A DNA stretch of 64,000 nucleotides from Salinirussus salinus (lineage in GTDB: Archaea; Halobacteriota; Halobacteria; Halobacteriales; Haloarculaceae), in assembly GCF_009831455.1 (NCBI RefSeq), contig NZ_WOWO01000002.1, positions 1,116,001 through 1,180,000 on the forward strand, in the 5' to 3' direction. Numbering within the stretch: the first letter of the stretch is position 1; the number at the start of each line of letters is the position of its first letter. Made by a program: the position numbers and the translations under genes. The notes under the pieces are model-generated. The model saw nothing but the letters and a program-made list of their open reading frames with translations. It did no database searches and was not told the DNA's origin. Shown here piece by piece: positions 51,026 through 59,745 of this stretch.

Positions 51026-51685
51026 ATGCACATCCTGGTGACCGGCGGCAACGGCTTCATCGGGCGGCAGGTCTGCCGGCGGGCCGTCGAGGCGGGCCAC
51101 GAGGTGACCAGCGTCGCCCGCAGCGGACCGCCCGACCCCGGCAAGCGCGGGGACTGGGCCGACGACGTGGCCTGGATCGCGGCCGACGTCTTCTCCCCAC
51201 ACGAGTACCGCGAGCACCTCCGGGGGGTGGACAGCGTCGTCCACTCCATCGGGATCATCGCCGAGCAGCCGGGGGCGGGCGTGACATTCGAGCGGGTCAA
51301 CGGCGACGCGGGCATCCTTGTCGCGCTGGAGGCCGAGCGGGCGGGCGTCGACCGCTTCGTCTACGTCTCCTCCTCGACGACCCCGCCGACGGTCAGAAGG
51401 GCCTACATCGAGGCCAAGCGCCGCGCCGAGGCCGCCGTCGAGGGGCTGGACATGGAGACTGTCGTCCTCCGGCCCGGCCCCGTCTACGGCCCCGACCAGC
51501 CACACTTCCCGCCCGTCCTGAACCGCCTGCTCGCCGCCGTCGGGCGCTTCGAAGTCGTCGCCGGACAGTTCGGCGACGACCGGCCGCTGTCGGTCGAGAC
51601 GGTCGGCCGGGCCACCTACGCCTGCGCCGTCGGGGACGAGGTCGAGGGCCGCCTCGACGGCCCTGACATCGCCGCCTACCGGTGA
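51026..51685 (+). CDS. NAD(P)-binding epimerase/NDUFA9-like protein
   Basis: 219 residues. Rossmann motif MHILVTGGNGFIGRQVCRRA at the start, VDSVVHSIGII, SSSTTPPTVRRAYIEAKRRAE with a Tyr-x3-Lys (YIEAK), and LRPGPVYGP. The sequence is of the atypical SDR group that includes NDUFA9/complex I-associated proteins and sugar-nucleotide epimerases. The C-terminus is shorter than in typical epimerases (about 300). ATG 51026. Role unknown; no complex I genes nearby. Confidence 0.85.
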   Translation: MHILVTGGNGFIGRQVCRRAVEAGHEVTSVARSGPPDPGKRGDWADDVAWIAADVFSPHEYREHLRGVDSVVHSIGIIAEQPGAGVTFERVNGDAGILVALEAERAGVDRFVYVSSSTTPPTVRRAYIEAKRRAEAAVEGLDMETVVLRPGPVYGPDQPHFPPVLNRLLAAVGRFEVVAGQFGDDRPLSVETVGRATYACAVGDEVEGRLDGPDIAAYR

Positions 51686-51698
51686 CCGAGTCGCCCGG

Positions 51699-53183
51699 TC
51701 ACTCGGGAAAGAACCGCCCGTGGAAGCCGAAGGGATGGTGGTGCGGGAGCGGGGCGCGGGCCAGTTCCTCCAGCGTGCGGGCGTCGAAGACCAGCAGCAT
51801 CGACCGCTCGGCGTCGACGTCGAGCGCGGGCGCGAGCACGACGCCGCGGTCCTCGTCGTCTCCCCAGTCCTCGTCGTCTGCCTCGCCGTCGGCGGCGTCG
51901 CCGTCCCCCGGACCACCCTCGACGGGGTCGCCGGCCTCGGGGTGACGAACCACTCGCGGTTCCTCGACGTAGACCCCGCGCTCCCACCATTCGCGGGCGC
52001 TGCCGGTCTTCGTGTCGACCTTCACGAGGCCGTTCGCGCCCTCGCGGTCGGTCGCCTGCCCGTAGGCGTAGCGGTACTCGCGGGCCCGGACAGCGCGGGG
52101 GACCGTCGGGAGTTCCATCCCGCCGTCGTAGAGCCGTTCGCGGGTGACCGCGCCGCCTGAATCCCCGCCGGATCCGTCGCCCCCGCCGGGGTCGACCCGG
52201 TAGCGGGCCAGCCGGCCCGCCGGCACTCCCGGAAAGCCCTCCGCCTCGAGGGTGTCAAGCGCGAGCGCGTCGACGATGCCGTCGTCCTCGAAGTCGACGA
52301 TGTCGAGAACGGTCTCGGAACCGTCCTCGTAGGCGTTGACCGCGTGGAAGCTGAAGGCGTTGGGAGCCGGGACCGCGCGTACGTCGCCGGTCTCGCGGTC
52401 GACGAGCAGGACCCGCGCCCCGCTCTCGGGGCGCCAGTCCAGCATCTCGAAAAAGCCCTCCGTGAACGGGGAGAGCGCCCGGAGGATGGCGATCCGCAGC
52501 GGCGTCTCCACGAGCACCACGTGGTCGGCGGTGACCGCGCAGTCGTGGATGTAGGCGGGCTCGTCAGTGGGGATGGAAGCGACGAGTTCGCGCCGGCGCT
52601 CGCCGCGGGGGATGCGGTAGACGTGGTACTCGTGGGTCCGGCCGAAGGTGAGCCCGAAGCCGAAGAGGTCCCCCGAGCGGGGGTCCTCGCTGAGGTGGGC
52701 CGTCGTCATGTCGAGGTCGAGGCCGTCCTCGAAGGCGAAGTCGCCGCGGCTGTGGAGGCTCCCGGGGTCGAAGCTCACCCACCGGGGCACCTCCGTCAGC
52801 GCGACGTGCTCGCCGCCGATGCGGGCGACGTGGACGTTGGCGTTGTCGGTCGGTTCCGGGGGTCCGAGCCGGCGCAGCCACCCCAGGACCTTCCCCAGGC
52901 CGCGCTCGTCGGTCCCGAACTGCCCGGTCGCCTGCCCAGCCTGCGCGTCGGCGTAGGCCTCCGTGCGGAGAAAGCGGTTTGTGTACCGGACCTGGCCGTC
53001 CGCGAAGTCGTACTTCCGGAGCATCGCCAGCCCGTCGAACCAGTGGGTGAGCCGCTGACCGCCGGCGTCGAACTTTCCGGGCCCGTTGCGGACCAGCGAG
53101 CCCGACAGCCACTCCGGGATGGTGCCCTGGACCGGGAGCTGGTAGTTCTCGACCTCGGCATCCAGCGAGCGAAACCCCGGCAT
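51699..53183 (-). CDS. Carotenoid cleavage oxygenase
   Basis: 494 residues from ATG 53183 (MPGFRSLDAEVENYQLPVQG). RPE65/CCD family seven-bladed propeller with iron-binding histidines in MTTAHLSED, AYIHDCAV, FSFHAVNAYED and the final FGFHGRFFPE. NGPGKFDAGGQRLTHWFDG is the conserved N-terminal block. The family splits carotenoids or apocarotenoids, for example to retinal. In haloarchaea retinal is usually made by Brp/Blh, so this enzyme could make other apocarotenoids. An acidic insert (GDAADGEADDEDWGDDED) at about 430 is unusual. A P450 gene lies just upstream. Confidence 0.92.
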   Translation of the reverse strand: MPGFRSLDAEVENYQLPVQGTIPEWLSGSLVRNGPGKFDAGGQRLTHWFDGLAMLRKYDFADGQVRYTNRFLRTEAYADAQAGQATGQFGTDERGLGKVLGWLRRLGPPEPTDNANVHVARIGGEHVALTEVPRWVSFDPGSLHSRGDFAFEDGLDLDMTTAHLSEDPRSGDLFGFGLTFGRTHEYHVYRIPRGERRRELVASIPTDEPAYIHDCAVTADHVVLVETPLRIAILRALSPFTEGFFEMLDWRPESGARVLLVDRETGDVRAVPAPNAFSFHAVNAYEDGSETVLDIVDFEDDGIVDALALDTLEAEGFPGVPAGRLARYRVDPGGGDGSGGDSGGAVTRERLYDGGMELPTVPRAVRAREYRYAYGQATDREGANGLVKVDTKTGSAREWWERGVYVEEPRVVRHPEAGDPVEGGPGDGDAADGEADDEDWGDDEDRGVVLAPALDVDAERSMLLVFDARTLEELARAPLPHHHPFGFHGRFFPE

Positions 53184-53294
53184 GAAGGCGGCGTCTGGCA
53201 CGCGATCACCTGAGGGCGCCGGGCGTATAGCTGTGTGGGGAGTGGAACCGAAGTGCGTGTTGAGAAGTCCCGGGTCCGGGAGAGCCGAGCACAG
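53184..53294. other. Intergenic spacer before repeat copy 2
   Basis: Holds the 5' flank of the carotenoid oxygenase gene on the reverse strand. No other feature supported. Confidence 0.4.
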
Positions 53295-53705
53295 CAAGAA
53301 AGCCCCCGGGCGCTCGTCGGCTGCGCCTCGCTGCGCTCCTCAGTCGCTTCGCTCCTTGCGGTGCTTGCTTCGTCTCGCTCGACGAGCGCCCGGCCCCTTT
53401 CAGTCCCGCCCGATACCACATACCTCCCCAGCCGACTGCGGTGTCTGCTCACGAGCCTCCGGCCCGTTCGCACGGGCCGAGGCGCCGCAGGCGCCTCGCG
53501 GCTCGCTCGCTCCGCTCCTCATCCCTCGCGCAGTGTCGTCGCGGCACGGGGCCGCGACAGCGCGCGCCCGATTCAACTGTCTAGATCGGGCGGGACTGAA
53601 AGGGGCCGCTCGCTCGGCGCCTGAGACGACGCAAGCACCGCAAGGAGCGAAAGCGACTGAGGAGCGCAGCGAGTCGCAATAGCCGAGCGAGCGGGGGCTT
53701 TCTTG
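53295..53705. repeat. Structured repeat element, copy 2 (arm-core-inverted arm)
   Basis: A 411-bp palindromic element. Left arm 53295-53411 starts CAAGAAAGCCCCC and ends CCCCTTTCAGTCCCGCCC. Right arm 53588-53705 is its near-complete inverted copy, ending GGGGGCTTTCTTG. The core (about 53412-53587) contains GCCGACTGCGGTGTCTGCTC, hairpin GGCCCGT-TCGC-ACGGGCC, and hairpin GAGGCGCC-GCA-GGCGCCTC, shared with 14731-15150. No convincing ORF. It lies between carotenoid oxygenase and P450 genes. Confidence 0.82.
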
Positions 53706-53765
53706 CCGTACTCCATACTCTCGACAGCTGCATTGTTCGGCCGAATACCGGATCCGCCTCGACCC

Positions 53766-55115
53766 TCACTCCACCCGCGAGAGCGTCGCGTCGACGCCGT
53801 TGCCAGGCCGAAGCGTCGGCGTCACCGTCAGGTTCGAGAGCTGGTCCCGGGGAACATCGAGGTCGAAGTCCTTCACCAGCGTCGCAAGCGCGACCCGGGC
53901 GCCGTTGATAGCGAACCCGCGGCCGATACAGGAGTGGGGGCCGCTGGCGAAGGCGAAGTACGGGCCCTGGCCGCTCGGGTCGCGGTCGTCCCACCGCGAG
54001 GGGTCGAACTGCCGGGGGTTCTCGAAGTAGCGGCCGTCCCGGTGGACCGACCACTGGGGCATGAGCACGAGCGCCCCGTCGGGGACGTGGTACTCCCCGA
54101 GTAGCTGGTCGCCGTCGGCCTGCCGGAAGACCGACCAGGCCGGCGGGTACAGCCGCAGGGCCTCGGTGAACACCTTCCCCGTGTAGGTGAGGTCGGCGGC
54201 GTGCTCGTAGCCGGGCTCGTCGTCGCCGATGACCTCGCGGGCCTCGGCGCGGACCCGCTCTCGAATTTCGGGGTGCCAGGACAGCAGCGTCTGGGTGTAG
54301 GTCGTCCCCAGCGCCGTCGTCTCGTGGCCGGCGATCAGGAAGGTGACGACCTGGTCCCGGAGGTGGTTCTCGGGGTACTCGCGGTCGCCGGATTCCTCCG
54401 CCAGCATGAGGAAATCCAGCATGTCACTCGGCGGGCCGGCAGGGTCGCGCTCGGCCCGCTTGGTCTCGATGATCTCCTCGCCCATCCGGCGCAGGCTCGC
54501 GGCCATCTCCTCGGTCTCGTCGGGGAGGCGACGGGGGAACCACTCGGGGGTGACCGTCGTGGTCGAGATCTCGAACTCGACGGCCGCCTGCTTCATCAGT
54601 TCGTGGAGCTCGGCGGCACGGTCGGGACCGATGTCGACACCGAACAGGGCCTCCGTGGCCGCCCGGACCGTCACGCTCGTCATGTCGCGGTGCAGGTCCC
54701 GGTCGGGCTCGCCGGCCGCGACGGCGTCGTCCCACTCCCCGCGGAGCCGCGCCGCCCCCTCGCCGACGGCGTCGACGTAGGTCTCCAGCGGCCCGCTGCC
54801 AAAGCCCGGCGAGACCGCCGTCCGCTGGTCGCGCCAGAGCTCCCCCTCTGTCTGGACGAGCCCGTTCTCCGAGATGAGCGCCGCCGCGCCCGAGGCGGGC
54901 AGGCGGGTGAAATCGTCGACCTGGGCCATGGCCTCGTGACACAGGTCGGGGTTCGTCACGACGACGATGGAGGGGCCCGCCGGGACGTCCACCTCGGCGA
55001 GGTCGGCGTAGCGCGACTGGATCCCCTCCACGAAGCGGAGCGGGCTGCGCGCGAAGCGCAGGGCGTTGACGATGCCGGCCTCGGGCGGACGCGGGGGGCT
55101 GCGTCCCTGACTCAT
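53766..55115 (-). CDS. Cytochrome P450
   Basis: 449 residues from ATG 55115 (MSQGRSPPRPPEAGIVNALR); a GTG two codons upstream is possible. Hallmarks: I-helix AGHETTALGTTYTQ, K-helix Glu-x-x-Arg in FTEALRLYPP, and heme-binding FASGPHSCIGRGFA with the axial Cys. The fold and the ERR-triad region match the CYP102/CYP110-like and haloarchaeal CYP174-type soluble P450s. It hydroxylates or epoxidises lipophilic substrates. Proximity to a carotenoid oxygenase (across the repeat) raises apocarotenoids or fatty acids as candidates, but this is inference. Confidence 0.94.
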   Translation of the reverse strand: MSQGRSPPRPPEAGIVNALRFARSPLRFVEGIQSRYADLAEVDVPAGPSIVVVTNPDLCHEAMAQVDDFTRLPASGAAALISENGLVQTEGELWRDQRTAVSPGFGSGPLETYVDAVGEGAARLRGEWDDAVAAGEPDRDLHRDMTSVTVRAATEALFGVDIGPDRAAELHELMKQAAVEFEISTTTVTPEWFPRRLPDETEEMAASLRRMGEEIIETKRAERDPAGPPSDMLDFLMLAEESGDREYPENHLRDQVVTFLIAGHETTALGTTYTQTLLSWHPEIRERVRAEAREVIGDDEPGYEHAADLTYTGKVFTEALRLYPPAWSVFRQADGDQLLGEYHVPDGALVLMPQWSVHRDGRYFENPRQFDPSRWDDRDPSGQGPYFAFASGPHSCIGRGFAINGARVALATLVKDFDLDVPRDQLSNLTVTPTLRPGNGVDATLSRVE

Positions 55116-55202
55116 AGCCACTAGTACGGCTGTACGAAAATGACTGTTCGGGTCCGCGGGAAGGCGCGCGGACCGGGGCGTCGACGGCCCCGGGCTGGCC
55201 GG

Positions 55203-55844
55203 TCAGTCGACCATCCCCGCGACCAGCTCGCGGACGTGAGCGAGTTCGTCGGGGACGACCGTGTGGCCCATCCCCTCGTAGACCTCCTCGGTCACGTCGG
55301 CCCCGAGTGCCGCCAGCGCCTCGGCGGTTTCGTGGACGCGCTCGACGGGGATGTGCGGGTCGACGTCGCTACAGCCGAGGAAGGCGGGCGTCCCGTCCAG
55401 CGACCCCTCGTAGTCGAAGTCGGTGCCTTCCGGGCCGATCAGCCCGCCGGAGAGGGCGACGATACCGCCGTACCTGGTGGGGTTACGCGCCGCGTACTCG
55501 GTAGCGAGACACGCCCCCTGCGAGAAGCCGCCGACTGCGACGCGCTCGGTCGGGACGCCCGCCCCGGTGAGCCGCTCGGCTGTCCGGCCGACGGTGGCGA
55601 GCGCCCCGGAGAGGTAGGGCTCGTTCGAGTCGATTGGCGCCATGAAGGAGTTGGGGTACCAGGTGCCGCGGACGGCCTGTGGGGCGAGGTAGGCGACGCC
55701 GTCGACGTCGACCTGGCGGGCGATGTCGAGCATCGACTCCGCCCGCGCCCCGCGGCCGTGACAGAGCACCACGCCGGCGCGGGCGTCTTCGGGCTCGGCC
55801 CCGGCGGTCCGGACGGGCTGGCCGGCGTGTGGGTCGTCGGTCAT
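55203..55844 (-). CDS. Phospholipase/carboxylesterase (alpha/beta hydrolase)
   Basis: 213 residues from ATG 55844. VVLCHGRGARAESML is the oxyanion region, GGFSQGACLATEYA the nucleophile elbow (Ser in G-F-S-Q-G), and Asp (DVDPHIPVERV) and His (EGMGHTVVPDE) complete the triad. This is the acyl-protein-thioesterase/YtpA-like carboxylesterase family of about 210 residues. Likely substrates are short-chain esters or lysophospholipids. Cytoplasmic. Monocistronic on the reverse strand. Confidence 0.92.
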   Translation of the reverse strand: MTDDPHAGQPVRTAGAEPEDARAGVVLCHGRGARAESMLDIARQVDVDGVAYLAPQAVRGTWYPNSFMAPIDSNEPYLSGALATVGRTAERLTGAGVPTERVAVGGFSQGACLATEYAARNPTRYGGIVALSGGLIGPEGTDFDYEGSLDGTPAFLGCSDVDPHIPVERVHETAEALAALGADVTEEVYEGMGHTVVPDELAHVRELVAGMVD

Positions 55845-56060
55845 CGCCGCTCCGCGTCGGCTGTCGGCTGGCGTGCGTGCATACCCCTCCGTCGGTCCGC
55901 GGGGGACAAAAGCGGGCCGTGACCCGCCCGTTACCGACCTGGAAGCCAGGTGGTAGGTCCCGGGAAACGCCCGCGAACGTCGGGAAGGCGGCGTGTAAGC
56001 ACGACCCACGGGGCGAACGATTCCGTAGCTTTATTCGGGTCGCTGAACTGGAGAGGGTAC

Positions 56061-57605
56061 ATGGCGCGTCAACGGGCGGAGCAGGCCGGACTACACGAGG
56101 AATTCCCCGACCCGGCGGCCGCACCGAACGTGACGTACGAGCCGACGTTCGCCGAGCTCCGCGAGTTCGCCGAGCACGACGAGACGACCACGGAGTTCGG
56201 GAGCCCGGCCTACGTCAGCGAGCAGAAGTCCCGCAGCGCCGACCGCACGAAAAACCTCGTCGACCACGAGTTCGACGAGGCCGACTGGGACGCCATCGAC
56301 GCGGCGCTCGAGGTGGCGGACGAACGCGACCTGGTCTGCCTCGACCGGCAGGTCGGCCGCCACCACGAGACCTCCTTCGTCTGCCGGCTCTTCGTCCCCC
56401 GCGAGTTCGCCCGGATCGCCCTGGCCTGGGGGAAGCTCATGGAGCCCGCGCCAGAGGGCGCCGAGCCGGACTTCCAGACGCTCCAGCTTCCCGAGTGGGA
56501 GAAGCGGCGTATCCGCGTACTCCCCGAGGCCGGACTGACCTTCGTGCTCGGCAGCGACTACACCGGCGAGGCCAAGAAGTCCTTCCTCCGGCTGTACATG
56601 TACCGCGCGAAACAGCGGGGTGGACTGGGGATCCACGCCGGCACGAAGCGGCTGTTCATCGACCACGAGACCGACGACGGCGACGAGGAGGGGAACGGTG
56701 ACGACGGCCTGACCACGGTCGGGCAGGCCTTCCTCGGGCTGTCGGCGACCGGCAAGTCGACGCTGACCGGCCACCGCTGCTGGCTCGACGACCCCGAAGG
56801 GGCGGAGATGCTCCAGGACGACGTCTGTGCCCTGCTGCCGGACGGGACCGTGGCCGGCAGCGAGGGCGCGGGGCTGTACATCAAGACCATCGGGCTCGAC
56901 CGGGAGGAACAGCCAGCCCTCTACGACGCCGCCACCGATGACTCGGCGGTCTTCGAGAACGTCGACGTCGCCCCGGACGGCAGCGTCGACTTCGACGACG
57001 GCTCGCTCACCACGAACGGCCGGGCGGTCATCCGGCGAGCGTGTCTGGACAGCGCGAGCGCGGACATCGACCTCGACCGGCTCGACCAGCTGTTCTTTAT
57101 TACGCGCAACCCCCTGATGCCGCCGGTCGCCCGGCTGGACGACCGCCAGGCTGCCGTCGCCTTCATGCTCGGTGAATCGATCCAGACCAGCGCCGGCGAC
57201 CCCGACGCCGCCGGCGAGGCCATCCGCGTGGTCGGGACCAACCCCTTCATCGTCGGCCCGGAGGGCGAGGAGGGTAACCGCTTCTACGAGCTGGTCCGGG
57301 ACAACGACATCGAGACCTTCCTGATCAACACCGGCCACGTCGGGCCCGGGGAGGCGGACATCGGCGTCGAGGACTCGGTGAACATCCTCACCAGCGTCGC
57401 CCGCGACGAGGTCGACTGGCGGGCAGACGACCGCTTCGGCTTCGAGGTACCCGAGGACGTCCCCGGCGTCCCCGTCGGGGAGCTGTACCCGCCCGACCAC
57501 TACGACGAGTTCACCGCCGAGCTCGCCGACCTCCGGGCCGAGCGTCGCGCCTACCTCGCGCAGTTCGAGACGCTTGCCCAGGAGATCCGCGAGGCCGTCT
57601 ACTGA
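56061..57605 (+). CDS. pckA: Phosphoenolpyruvate carboxykinase (ATP)
   Basis: 514 residues. The ATP-PEPCK signature: the P-loop GLSATGKSTLTGH and the metal/substrate residues in LQDDVCALLPDG, YIKTIGLDREEQPA and FFITRNPLMPPV, with the N-terminal domain holding RLYMYRAKQRGGLGIHAGTK. It converts oxaloacetate and ATP to phosphoenolpyruvate, CO2 and ADP, the entry to gluconeogenesis. ATG at 56061. Monocistronic; followed about 100 nt later by the glutamate-cysteine ligase gene. Confidence 0.95.
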   Translation: MARQRAEQAGLHEEFPDPAAAPNVTYEPTFAELREFAEHDETTTEFGSPAYVSEQKSRSADRTKNLVDHEFDEADWDAIDAALEVADERDLVCLDRQVGRHHETSFVCRLFVPREFARIALAWGKLMEPAPEGAEPDFQTLQLPEWEKRRIRVLPEAGLTFVLGSDYTGEAKKSFLRLYMYRAKQRGGLGIHAGTKRLFIDHETDDGDEEGNGDDGLTTVGQAFLGLSATGKSTLTGHRCWLDDPEGAEMLQDDVCALLPDGTVAGSEGAGLYIKTIGLDREEQPALYDAATDDSAVFENVDVAPDGSVDFDDGSLTTNGRAVIRRACLDSASADIDLDRLDQLFFITRNPLMPPVARLDDRQAAVAFMLGESIQTSAGDPDAAGEAIRVVGTNPFIVGPEGEEGNRFYELVRDNDIETFLINTGHVGPGEADIGVEDSVNILTSVARDEVDWRADDRFGFEVPEDVPGVPVGELYPPDHYDEFTAELADLRAERRAYLAQFETLAQEIREAVY

Positions 57606-57707
57606 CGGACTGGTACACTTTTACTCCCCCGGACCGACCCCCGGGTATGGGTTCGTACGCGCCCGGTCGGCCGCGCCGCGCCGGGACACGGGAGTGGGTG
57701 AGCGGCC

Positions 57708-59291
57708 GTGGATGAGGACGACCTGGGGCTCGTCGCGGAGTCGCTGACCGAGGCGACCGCCGCGGAGTTCGCCGCCCGCGTCGAGTCACAGGCCGCGGAC
57801 CTGAAGCGGGCCATCGCGGCCGGCGAGTTCGACAGCCCCGGCTTCGCTGTCGGGCTGGAAATGGAGGTCTACGCCGTCGACGGCGACGGGCGGCTGGCGC
57901 CGCTCCCCGACCGGGTGTTCGAGGGGGGAGCGAACAAGGAACTCGGCCTGCACAACGCGGAGCTGAACACCGACCCCGACCCCCTCGACGCGGCGGGACT
58001 GGCCGCACAGGCCGAGGAGATCCGCGAGCGGACCCAGCGGGCCCGCGAGGGGGCCGACGAGGCCGGGCTGGAGCTGGTGCTGGACGCGATGTGGACGGTG
58101 CCGCCGGCGGAGGGTAGCCGGGCGTACCTCGAGGCGACCCGCGACCACGGAGCTGGCACCGGTCCGGAGGGCGAGACCGACGGGACAGGCGAGGCAAGCG
58201 AGCCGGACGCGCCGACCGCGGTCCCCGAGAACATGCGCCCGGACCCGCGGTATCTCGCCATCGACGCCGACATCCGGGAGGCGGCCGGCGGCGACCTCCC
58301 CTTCGCCGTTCCGGGCGCCGACACGGCCTTCCCGAGTATCCTCTTCGAGTCGCTGGCCACCTCGATCCAGCCCCACCTCCAGATTCCCGACGCCGGGGCC
58401 TTTCCCGACTACTACAACGCCGCCATCCGCACGCTCGGGCCCGTGCTCGCGCTGTCGGCGAACTCCCCGTTTCTCCCGCCGGACCTCTATACCGACGCCG
58501 ACGACCCCGAGGGGCTGGTCGCCGAAACGCCCCACGAACTCCGGATCGAGGTGTTCGAGCAGTCGGTCAACCACACGCCCTCGCCGAAGGTTCGCGTGCC
58601 GAGCGATATCGCGGACGCCGGAGAGACCGCCGACCGCGTGGTCGCCGACGACCTGGTCGCTCCCTTCCTGCGGGAATGGCTGGAAGACGGCGAGCGGGCG
58701 GGGCTGGAGGACGACCTCTGGGAGTTCACCCACAAGCGCTCGACGTACTGGCGGTGGCTCCGGTGTGTGGCGGGCGGCCAGCCGGTCGGCGGCGGCGACG
58801 AGCGCTCGCTGCGCATCGAGTACCGCCCCATCCCCACCCAGCCGACGGTCAGGGACGTGGTCGGGATGCAGGCGCTCACGGCCGGGCTGGTCCGCGGGCT
58901 GGTCGCGGCCGACCACCCCATCGCCGAGCTCCCCTGGTCGGCCGCCGAAGAATCCTTCTACAACGCCGTCAGCGACGGGATCCGCGCGGACCTCGCCTGG
59001 GTGACCGCGGGCGGCGAGCGCACTGGAAATGCCGACCTGATATTCGACGAGGTGTTCGCCCACGCCCGTCGCGGGCTCCGGGAGGCCGGCCTCCCGGAAG
59101 AGGGGATCGAGTTCTACCTCGAACCGGTCGAGGCTCGCCGGTACGCCGCGATGGCGCCGAGCGACTGGAAGAAGCGGGCGGTCCGCGACCGGCTGGCCGA
59201 GGGCGCCGACCTCGCCGGAGCCATCACCGGCATGCAGCGGGAGTACATCCGGCTGAGCCGGGAGACCGAGACCTTCGCGGAGTGGCTGTAG
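57708..59291 (+). CDS. gshA: Glutamate-cysteine ligase (gamma-glutamylcysteine synthetase)
   Basis: 527 residues from GTG 57708. The GCS2-type motifs are present: FAVGLEMEVYAVDGDGRLAP with the metal-binding Glu, AELNTDPDPLD, FPSILFESLATSIQPHLQIP, and the C-terminal LRIEYRPIPTQPTVRD. Haloarchaea use gamma-glutamylcysteine as main thiol, made by a homologous GshA, and no glutathione synthetase. A variable acidic loop (about residues 145-165, HGAGTGPEGETDGTGEASEP) replaces a shorter one in bacterial homologues. Cytoplasmic. Confidence 0.92.
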   Translation: MDEDDLGLVAESLTEATAAEFAARVESQAADLKRAIAAGEFDSPGFAVGLEMEVYAVDGDGRLAPLPDRVFEGGANKELGLHNAELNTDPDPLDAAGLAAQAEEIRERTQRAREGADEAGLELVLDAMWTVPPAEGSRAYLEATRDHGAGTGPEGETDGTGEASEPDAPTAVPENMRPDPRYLAIDADIREAAGGDLPFAVPGADTAFPSILFESLATSIQPHLQIPDAGAFPDYYNAAIRTLGPVLALSANSPFLPPDLYTDADDPEGLVAETPHELRIEVFEQSVNHTPSPKVRVPSDIADAGETADRVVADDLVAPFLREWLEDGERAGLEDDLWEFTHKRSTYWRWLRCVAGGQPVGGGDERSLRIEYRPIPTQPTVRDVVGMQALTAGLVRGLVAADHPIAELPWSAAEESFYNAVSDGIRADLAWVTAGGERTGNADLIFDEVFAHARRGLREAGLPEEGIEFYLEPVEARRYAAMAPSDWKKRAVRDRLAEGADLAGAITGMQREYIRLSRETETFAEWL

Positions 59292-59326
59292 CGAGGCCGG
59301 GCTGTGGCCGCCCGGGCAGCCACGGG

Positions 59327-59674
59327 TCAGTACACCCGCGTTCCGTCGGGGATGGAACGCTCGGGCTGGAGGTGGACGACGTCCCCGTCAGCGTCGTCGA
59401 CGCCCACCACGAGACACTGGCTCTCGAAGCCCGCGATGGTCACCGTTCCGAGGTTGACGACTGCGACGACCTGCCGGCCCTCCAGGTCGGCCCGGCTGTA
59501 GTTGTCGGTCAGCCCCGCCGCGGACTGCCGGACCTCCGCGCCGAAGTCGACTTCCAGTTTGTAGACGTCCTTGCGGGCCTCGGGGAACTCCCGGACGGAG
59601 CGGACGGTGCCGACGCGCATCTCCACGTCCTCCAGGAACCGTGCGGGGTCGATGTCGGGTTCGTCGATGCCCAT
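59327..59674 (-). CDS. tRNA-binding OB-fold protein (CsaA/EMAP-like)
   Basis: 115 residues. DVEMRVGTVRSVREFPEARK, YKLEVDFGAEVRQSAAGLTDNY, LEGRQVVAVVNLGTVTIAGFES and QCLVVGVDDADG make up the EMAP-II/CsaA OB fold that also ends MetRS. Free-standing members bind tRNA or chaperone exported proteins. Archaeal role unknown. ATG 59674. Confidence 0.92.
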   Translation of the reverse strand: MGIDEPDIDPARFLEDVEMRVGTVRSVREFPEARKDVYKLEVDFGAEVRQSAAGLTDNYSRADLEGRQVVAVVNLGTVTIAGFESQCLVVGVDDADGDVVHLQPERSIPDGTRVY

Positions 59675-59745
59675 GACGGGGGGCGGACCGGCGGGGGCTT
59701 GTGCCCGACGGTTCCGGGCCGTCGCCGGCCGCCGCCGGGAGCCCG

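Noticed and set aside
52344-53213. Forward ORF of 289 codons opposite the carotenoid oxygenase gene
   Set aside because: Shadow of the confirmed reverse-strand gene; no motifs.
53295-53705. Insertion sequence with transposase
   Set aside because: Inverted arms are present but no transposase or ORF exists between them, so only a non-autonomous element could be considered.
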